DNA from: Sporosarcina sp. NCCP-2716
GTDB taxonomy: Bacteria > Bacillota > Bacilli > Bacillales_A > Planococcaceae
Assembly (NCBI RefSeq): GCF_023707985.1
Contig: NZ_BRCF01000013.1
Location: forward strand, 1 to 52,777
Reading direction: 5' to 3'
Length of the DNA stretch: 52,777 nucleotides
In this document: positions 48,213 to 52,777 of the stretch, in pieces
Position numbering within the stretch: position 1 is the stretch's first letter
Layout of the letters: the number at the start of each line of letters is the position of its first letter
Notes under the pieces: model-generated
Database searches by the model: none
What the model saw: the letters and a program-made list of their open reading frames with translations, nothing else
What the model was told of the DNA's origin: nothing
Translations under genes and position numbers: made by a program

Positions 48213-49598
48213 TTATTTCCCGAGGCAGAACTGTGAAAATAGCTGATTGATCAGACTGTCCTGCACGGTATCGCCGACGATTTCGCCAAGCAATTCCCAT
48301 GTGCGGGTGATGTCGATCTGGATCATGTCGATCGGCACGCGCGCTTCCGCCGCCGCCAGCGCGTCATCGATGGACGCCCGGGCCTGGTGCAATAAGGCGA
48401 TGTGCCGTTCGTTCGAGACGTATGTCGGGTCCTGCGCTTCCACGCCGCCGCCGAAGAACAGCTCGGCAATCGTCTGTTCCAGTTCGTCCACCCCTTCGTC
48501 CTGCAGGATGGAAGCGGTGATAACACGCTTTTCGCCAGCCAGCTGCCGGACGTGCGGCAAGTCGAGCTGCTGCGGAAGGTCGGTCTTGTTGACGACGACA
48601 ATCGCATCCATCGGACGGACCGTTTCCAGCAGCCGTTCGTCTTCCGGCGTCAGGACTTCGGCCCCGTTCAGCAGCAGAATGACGAGATCCGCGTCTTTCA
48701 GCACTTGGCGTGACCGTTCCACGCCGATCCGTTCGACGATATCTTCCGTCTCTCGGATCCCGGCTGTGTCGACCAGTTTCAGCGGCACACCCCGGACATT
48801 GACATACTCCTCAATAATATCACGAGTTGTCCCTGCTATGTCAGTAACAATCGCTTTATTTTCCTGGACGAGGCTGTTCAGCAAGGAGGATTTCCCTACA
48901 TTCGGACGGCCGATGATGACGGTCGAAAGCCCTTCCCGCAAAATACGTCCTTGGGAAGATGTCGAAAGGAGCCGGTCGATTTCGCTCCTCACCCACTGAC
49001 CCTTGTCGATCATGAGCGGGATTGTCATCTCTTCGACGTCGTCATATTCCGGATAATCGATATTCACTTCCACTTGCGCAAGCGTTTCGAGCAATGCCTG
49101 GCGCAAGCTTCCGATCAGCCGCGACAGCTTGCCGTCCATCTGGTTGAGGGCGACATTCATCGCCTTGTCCGTTTTTGCACGGATAAGGTCCATGACCGCT
49201 TCCGACTGTGATAAGTCGATCCGTCCATTCAAGAATGCACGCTTCGTGAATTCGCCAGGTTCTGCGAGTCGTGCGCCGAATTGCAGCACGAGCCGCAAGA
49301 CCCGGTTGACGGACACCAGGCCGCCGTGGCAATTCAGTTCCACGACGTCTTCCCGTGTGAACGTTTTCGGTGCTTTCATCAGAGACACCATGATTTCTTC
49401 GACGGTTTCCCCCGTCGATGGATCCACCAGATGACCGTAATGGATCGTATGGGAAGCGGCATCCACTAATTTTTTCGAAGACGGCGAACGGAACAGCCGA
49501 TCGGCGATCTGCACGGCTTCGTCCCCGCTAATCCGGACGATTGCAATCGCCCCTTCTCCCATCGGCGTCGAAATCGCCGCGATTGTATCAAACTGCAC
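48213..49598 (-). CDS. mnmE: tRNA modification GTPase MnmE
   Basis: The 461-residue protein has an N-terminal tetrahydrofolate-binding domain, a helical domain, and an inserted G domain with [14 protein letters not shown] near 228, DIAGTTRD near 248 and NKTD near 340. It ends FCLGK, keeping the functional C-terminal cysteine. The start is a GTG behind AGGTGA. It acts as a complex with MnmG, encoded next. DnaA boxes lie upstream. Confidence 0.98.
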   Translation of the reverse strand: MQFDTIAAISTPMGEGAIAIVRISGDEAVQIADRLFRSPSSKKLVDAASHTIHYGHLVDPSTGETVEEIMVSLMKAPKTFTREDVVELNCHGGLVSVNRVLRLVLQFGARLAEPGEFTKRAFLNGRIDLSQSEAVMDLIRAKTDKAMNVALNQMDGKLSRLIGSLRQALLETLAQVEVNIDYPEYDDVEEMTIPLMIDKGQWVRSEIDRLLSTSSQGRILREGLSTVIIGRPNVGKSSLLNSLVQENKAIVTDIAGTTRDIIEEYVNVRGVPLKLVDTAGIRETEDIVERIGVERSRQVLKDADLVILLLNGAEVLTPEDERLLETVRPMDAIVVVNKTDLPQQLDLPHVRQLAGEKRVITASILQDEGVDELEQTIAELFFGGGVEAQDPTYVSNERHIALLHQARASIDDALAAAEARVPIDMIQIDITRTWELLGEIVGDTVQDSLINQLFSQFCLGK

Positions 49599-49623
49599 GC
49601 TGACTCACCTTCCTGACCTGTCG

Positions 49624-49729
49624 TTATCCACATGTGCATAACCTGTTTCCGGGCACAACTATCTAACGATAAATTTTATCACAAATCTGCCGCAAGTCCT
49701 AGCATGGAATCTGCCGTTTTTGTGGATAA
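49624..49729. promoter_or_regulatory. DnaA boxes upstream of mnmE
   Basis: TTATCCACA (49624-49632, perfect), TGTGCATAA (49633-49641) and TGTGGATAA (49721-49729, perfect) lie in the 255-bp jag-mnmE gap. Two boxes are directly adjacent and inverted. Confidence 0.7.
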
Positions 49730-49800
49730 CTTGAAAACTTTTTTCACGGGGTGGACCGCGGCACTCGTATGTCCGCTGATTTCCGGGGATTTTCAACACA

Positions 49801-49845
49801 AAAAACTGCCCGGCAGCGCCTGTATTGGCACTGCCGGGCAGTTTT
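49801..49845 (-). terminator. Terminator after jag
   Basis: A very stable 20-bp hairpin with one mismatch (49801-49820 with 49826-49845) ends in TTTTGTTTTT on the minus strand relative to jag's stop. It closes the rnpA-yidC-jag unit. Confidence 0.9.
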
Positions 49846-49853
49846 GTTTTTCG

Positions 49854-50678
49854 TTATTTGATCGGTTCGATGACGAGATAGCGGCGCGGATCCTTGCCTT
49901 CGGAATACGTTTCGATATCGAGACGGTCAGCGAGGGCGTTGTGCAGCACTTTCCGCTCATTTGAAGGCATCGGTTCAAGTTCGACTTTTCGGCCGCTTCG
50001 CACAGCTTTGTCCGCCATGCGGTCCGCCAGCAGCTCCAGCGACTCTTCCCGGCGTTTCCGGTAGTCCCCGACGTCCAGGCGCACGACTTTGTACGTTCCG
50101 GTTCCTTTGTTCGCGATCAGCTGGGCGAGCTGCTGGAGCGCATTCAGCGTCGCTCCCCGTTTGCCGATCAGGAACGCCGCCTTTTCGCTGTCGAGCTGGA
50201 AATCCATGACCTTGCCGTCCAGATTGCATGTGATCGACAGGTCATCGACGCCCATATCCTGTACCACTTCCTGCAGATAGGCTGTCGTTTCCGCCTCGAT
50301 CTCTTCATCGGAACGTTCCGGACCGGCCGGCTCTTCAGCAGGATCGTCTTGCAGGACGGCAGCCGGGATGTCCGGCTGTGTTTCGTCATCCGCTGGTGCC
50401 GGTGCTGTTTCTTCCGGCATCTCTGGCGTTTCAGCGGCCGGCTCTTTTTTCAGTCCTTCATTCAGTTCTTCATTAAGTTCCTCTGCTGGTTCCTGTACAT
50501 CAGGCTCCGGCAGGCGGGTCACGGCGACTTCGGCTGGCACTGCGCCGAAGCCGAGGAATCCTTTCTTTCCCCGGGTGATCACTCGGACATCGACTTGTTC
50601 CCGTACAGCGTTCAATTTCTCCAGTGCTGAAGCGATTGCATCGTCCACGGACTTGCCGGTCTGTCTGATCTCACTCAT
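49854..50678 (-). CDS. jag: SpoIIIJ-associated RNA-binding protein Jag (KhpB)
   Basis: The 274-residue protein has the Jag N-terminal domain (GKKGFLGFG near 38), a long acidic proline-rich linker of about 65 residues, a KH domain with GKRGATLNALQ near 173 and a C-terminal R3H domain (RSGRKVELEPMPSNERKVLH, ends near 227-246). The linker is longer than in many homologues. Its ATG shares ATGA with the yidC stop. Confidence 0.96.
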   Translation of the reverse strand: MSEIRQTGKSVDDAIASALEKLNAVREQVDVRVITRGKKGFLGFGAVPAEVAVTRLPEPDVQEPAEELNEELNEGLKKEPAAETPEMPEETAPAPADDETQPDIPAAVLQDDPAEEPAGPERSDEEIEAETTAYLQEVVQDMGVDDLSITCNLDGKVMDFQLDSEKAAFLIGKRGATLNALQQLAQLIANKGTGTYKVVRLDVGDYRKRREESLELLADRMADKAVRSGRKVELEPMPSNERKVLHNALADRLDIETYSEGKDPRRYLVIEPIK

Positions 50679-51463
50679 TTCCGCTTCGTTCCCCCTTTTG
50701 CCTTCGGTTTCGTCTGTTCTATAACAACTTCCTTCTTCTTGAATGGCTTATAGATGAAGAAGTTCTGGATGACCGAGAAGATGTTCCCGACAACCCAGTA
50801 CAGCGCGAGGGCTGCCGGCATGATCGTTCCGATTACGATGATGAAAATCGGCATGATGTACATCATCACTTTCATCTGCGGGTTATCCATCGCGGGACCC
50901 GTGCGCAGGACGACGAACTGCATCAGTCCGGCGGTGACGGCGAGCACGATGCTCGGTGCCGCCAAGTCGAATACGAGGAAATTGCCTAGCGGGATTTCAG
51001 GTGTCGCATTCATCCGGCTGATTGCGTGATAGAAACCGATCAGGATCGGCATCTGCACGATGACCGGCAGACAGCCTGCCACCGGGTTCACTTTATTTTC
51101 AGTCATCACCGCCTGCATCTCTTCGCGGTATTTCTGCTGGGTGACGGCGTCTTTCGATTTGTACTTCTCTTTCAATGCGGCCAGTTTCGGCTGGATTTCC
51201 TGCATCTGCTTCGAACTTTGCGTCTGCTTCAATGTCAGCGGCAGCAAAATGAGGCGGATGATGATTGTCACGGCGATGATTCCGAGCCCGTATGTACCGA
51301 GCAGTTCCTTGAATGTCTCGATCAGCGATACGAGCGGCCAGACGATGTACTTGCTCCAAATCCCTTCACTGGACGCCGATATCGGCTCTTTGAAATCTCC
51401 GCAGCCGGCCAATACGACGGACATGACCGTCAGCATGATCAGCAGCCCTGCTTTTTTCTTCAA
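50675..51463 (-). CDS. yidC: Membrane protein insertase YidC/SpoIIIJ (lipoprotein)
   Basis: YidC inserts proteins into the membrane with or without Sec. The 262-residue product has a lipoprotein signal peptide with lipobox VLAGC (Cys21) and five membrane helices; the conserved Arg in the first hydrophilic groove helix is in IIIRLILLPL. The basic tail ends GGTKRK. Its position with jag, rnpA and rpmH marks it as the SpoIIIJ copy, which in spore formers is needed for sporulation. Confidence 0.97.
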   Translation of the reverse strand: MKKKAGLLIMLTVMSVVLAGCGDFKEPISASSEGIWSKYIVWPLVSLIETFKELLGTYGLGIIAVTIIIRLILLPLTLKQTQSSKQMQEIQPKLAALKEKYKSKDAVTQQKYREEMQAVMTENKVNPVAGCLPVIVQMPILIGFYHAISRMNATPEIPLGNFLVFDLAAPSIVLAVTAGLMQFVVLRTGPAMDNPQMKVMMYIMPIFIIVIGTIMPAALALYWVVGNIFSVIQNFFIYKPFKKKEVVIEQTKPKAKGGTKRK

Positions 51464-51537
51464 TGTAGTTCCCCCAAACCCTTTTTCAGTTTTCTCGTCA
51501 GATTAGTGTCAGTGTATCACGAACGATTCGGTCACTT

Positions 51538-51882
51538 CTACTTCTTCTTCAGGACGCGTGCAATCCGCAATACGTGCTGCAGACTTTTCTTCGTTTCATG
51601 GAAGTCGAAGCCGGCTGCCGGGTGTCGTGCGATGATGACGTAATCCCGATCCTGGCGCAGTTCGTCCTTCAATTCGAGGAATGTCTGCCGGATGTAGCGC
51701 TTGATGCGGTTGCGTGTCACCGCGTTGCCGATCTTCTTGCCGACGGACAGGCCGATCCGGAACTCTTCCCGTCCTACCGCGGGCATGACGTAGACGACGA
51801 ACTGGCGATTTGCGAACGACTTGCCGTGTTTGAACACCTTCTGAAATTCTTCATTCTTCTTGATCCGCTGTTTTTTCTTCAT
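51538..51882 (-). CDS. rnpA: Ribonuclease P protein component
   Basis: RnpA helps the RNase P RNA cut tRNA 5' leaders. The 114-residue basic protein has [14 protein letters not shown] near 20 and the signature [12 protein letters not shown] near 63. The ATG at 51882 behind AGGTG gives the usual [14 protein letters not shown] start. Normally it directly follows rpmH; here a 188-bp repeat element lies between them. Confidence 0.97.
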   Translation of the reverse strand: MKKKQRIKKNEEFQKVFKHGKSFANRQFVVYVMPAVGREEFRIGLSVGKKIGNAVTRNRIKRYIRQTFLELKDELRQDRDYVIIARHPAAGFDFHETKKSLQHVLRIARVLKKK

Positions 51883-51958
51883 TACAGGCACCTGCTTCAT
51901 CGCGTGGTTGGTTTTCTGGTTATGGCGGATTGACCGCGTTGTTTTATATATACGCTTA

Positions 51959-52146
51959 GTTGGTCGGAGTGCAAGGCGGCGACTCCTGGGCAGCCTAAGT
52001 ACGCCGCGTCCTGCGGCAAAGGCTGCATGACCTCCGTCCTGGAGGCCCGGGATCAGCGAGCTAATTGAGACCCCGGAGGGAGCGAAGCGACCGAGGAGGC
52101 TGAGATCGAGCCCCCCGGAAAGCGTCCGCCTGGAACGGAGATCAAC
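51959..52146. repeat. GC-rich intergenic repeat element between rnpA and rpmH
   Basis: This 188-bp non-coding segment has imperfect 21-bp terminal inverted repeats (51959-51979 and 52126-52146, 15 of 21 matching) and internal text such as GGAGCGAAGCGACCGAGGAG and GGAAAGCGTCCGCCTGGAAC that I know as a dispersed intergenic repeat of Bacillaceae/Planococcaceae genomes. Perfect outer inverted repeats of 11 bp (51921-51931, 52158-52168) enclose it. It looks like a mobile non-autonomous element inserted in the rpmH-rnpA spacer. The family recognition is from memory. Confidence 0.75.
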
Positions 52147-52205
52147 GGTTGCTCGTTAATCCGCCATATCCATACTATATAGTCGGCCGTGGACATAAAA
52201 AAAAA

Positions 52206-52223
52206 CCACTGAATGTTCAGTGG
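52206..52223 (-). terminator. Terminator after rpmH
   Basis: CCACTGAA-TG-TTCAGTGG forms a perfect 8-bp stem directly after the rpmH stop, followed by nine T residues on the minus strand. It would stop most transcription before rnpA. Confidence 0.9.
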
Positions 52224-52224
52224 C

Positions 52225-52359
52225 TTACGCTGAAAGAACTTTTCTTCCTTTTCTGCGACGGGCTGCAAGGACTCTGCGTCCGTTTTTCGAGCTCATCCGT
52301 GCACGGAAGCCGTGGACTTTGCTGCGTTTACGTTTATTTGGTTGATACGTACGTTTCAT
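52225..52359 (-). CDS. rpmH: 50S ribosomal protein L34
   Basis: The 44-residue, highly basic protein starts [19 protein letters not shown] and matches L34 over its full length. The ATG at 52359 follows GGAGGTG; an upstream extension to 52419 is not supported. It is the first gene leftward of oriC, as in most bacteria. Confidence 0.98.
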   Translation of the reverse strand: MKRTYQPNKRKRSKVHGFRARMSSKNGRRVLAARRRKGRKVLSA

Positions 52360-52419
52360 AGTAGAAGACACCTCCTGCTTTACTGACTCTCTTGCACCTG
52401 CATATAACAGTCTTGACAA

Positions 52420-52777
52420 GTATAGCTGTCATCTGCTTCCTTGTCAAACGGTTTTTCAGCCAAGTTTCTCATCACGTCGGATCCGCCGGCTTATCCCCGC
52501 TTTTGGAAGCACAAATAGTTATCCACACATCATCCGCAGCCTGAAAAACCCTGCTGTGCATTTTTCGCCAGCCGGATTTTTCAAGTTTCATGGTTTGTCG
52601 ACAACTTTTTCACATACCCCGCCTTGTGGATAACGTTTCTATCCACATTTGCGGGCCATGTGAATAACCTAAGCCATCCCTTGCGATGCAAGAGATTTCC
52701 TGATACAATGAGAAGGATTTTGCTGTGCATATAATTCCATACAATACTCGTTATCCACAATTGTTAATAAGTTGTGG
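52420..52777. other. oriC, rpmH-proximal part (upstream DnaA boxes)
   Basis: No gene is present. DnaA boxes are TTATCCACA 52519-52527, TGTGGATAA 52625-52633, CTATCCACA 52639-52647, TGTGAATAA 52659-52667 and TTATCCACA 52751-52759. A further perfect TGTGGATAA is formed by TGTGG at 52773-52777 and ATAA at 1-4. With the DnaA box at 30-38 this is the upstream half of a bipartite Bacillus-type origin. The rpmH promoter should also lie here. Confidence 0.9.

Overview
The window is the replication-origin neighbourhood of a low-copy-repeat, moderately GC-rich Firmicute. Gene order (dnaA-dnaN-yaaA-recF-gyrB-gyrA on one flank; rpmH-rnpA-yidC-jag-mnmE-mnmG-rsmG-noc-parA-parB and the rlmH-htrA-wal block on the other), consensus parS and Noc sites, spore-linked yyaC and jag, and the gyrA-flanking HD-GYP gene point to Bacillales. 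The base composition and gene complement suggest Planococcaceae (a Bhargavaea/Sporosarcina/Planococcus relative); that family-level call is an inference without a search.

Layout. 1-10,095: plus-strand dnaA, dnaN, yaaA, recF, gyrB, gyrA and an HD-GYP-like gene, with an intact DnaA-box/DnaA-trio unwinding element between dnaA and dnaN. 10,252-10,525: a tandem rRNA-type promoter pair and an rRNA leader, but no 16S, 23S or 5S rRNA follows. 10,526-14,767: an AT-rich block of eight small minus-strand genes (mostly membrane proteins and two GNAT acetyltransferases) separated by roughly 50-200 bp spacers with recurring degenerate motifs. 14,967-20,147: GC-rich accessory genes (AraC-type and TetR-type regulators, an SDR, an epoxide-hydrolase-like protein, a CrtI-like FAD enzyme). 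20,203-22,427: a coupled ECF sigma - PadR - SEDS (FtsW/RodA) operon. 22,533-22,943: a broken rhuM gene starting on the stop codon of rlmH. 22,943-52,359: the conserved left origin flank, all minus strand except a DUF3267 gene and yyaC.

The two ends of the sequence belong together: the last five bases and first four bases make a perfect DnaA box, and joining them gives the usual rpmH-oriC-dnaA order. As presented, the molecule is therefore a closed circle of about 52.8 kb in which the right flank (ending in an rRNA leader) is joined to the left-arm accessory region near 10.53 kb, with the rest of a chromosome missing. This is either a real origin-bearing circle or a mis-closed contig bounded by an rRNA repeat; the sequence alone cannot decide.

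How genes work together: DnaA, clamp, helicase, gyrase and RecF run and repair replication; ParA/ParB/Noc with two parS sites and one Noc site organise segregation and division; WalR/WalK with WalH/I/J and HtrA control cell-wall homeostasis; MnmE/MnmG modify tRNA wobble uridines; RnpA processes tRNA; YidC and Jag insert membrane proteins; GdpP degrades c-di-AMP. No tRNA, rRNA gene, transposase or CRISPR array was seen.
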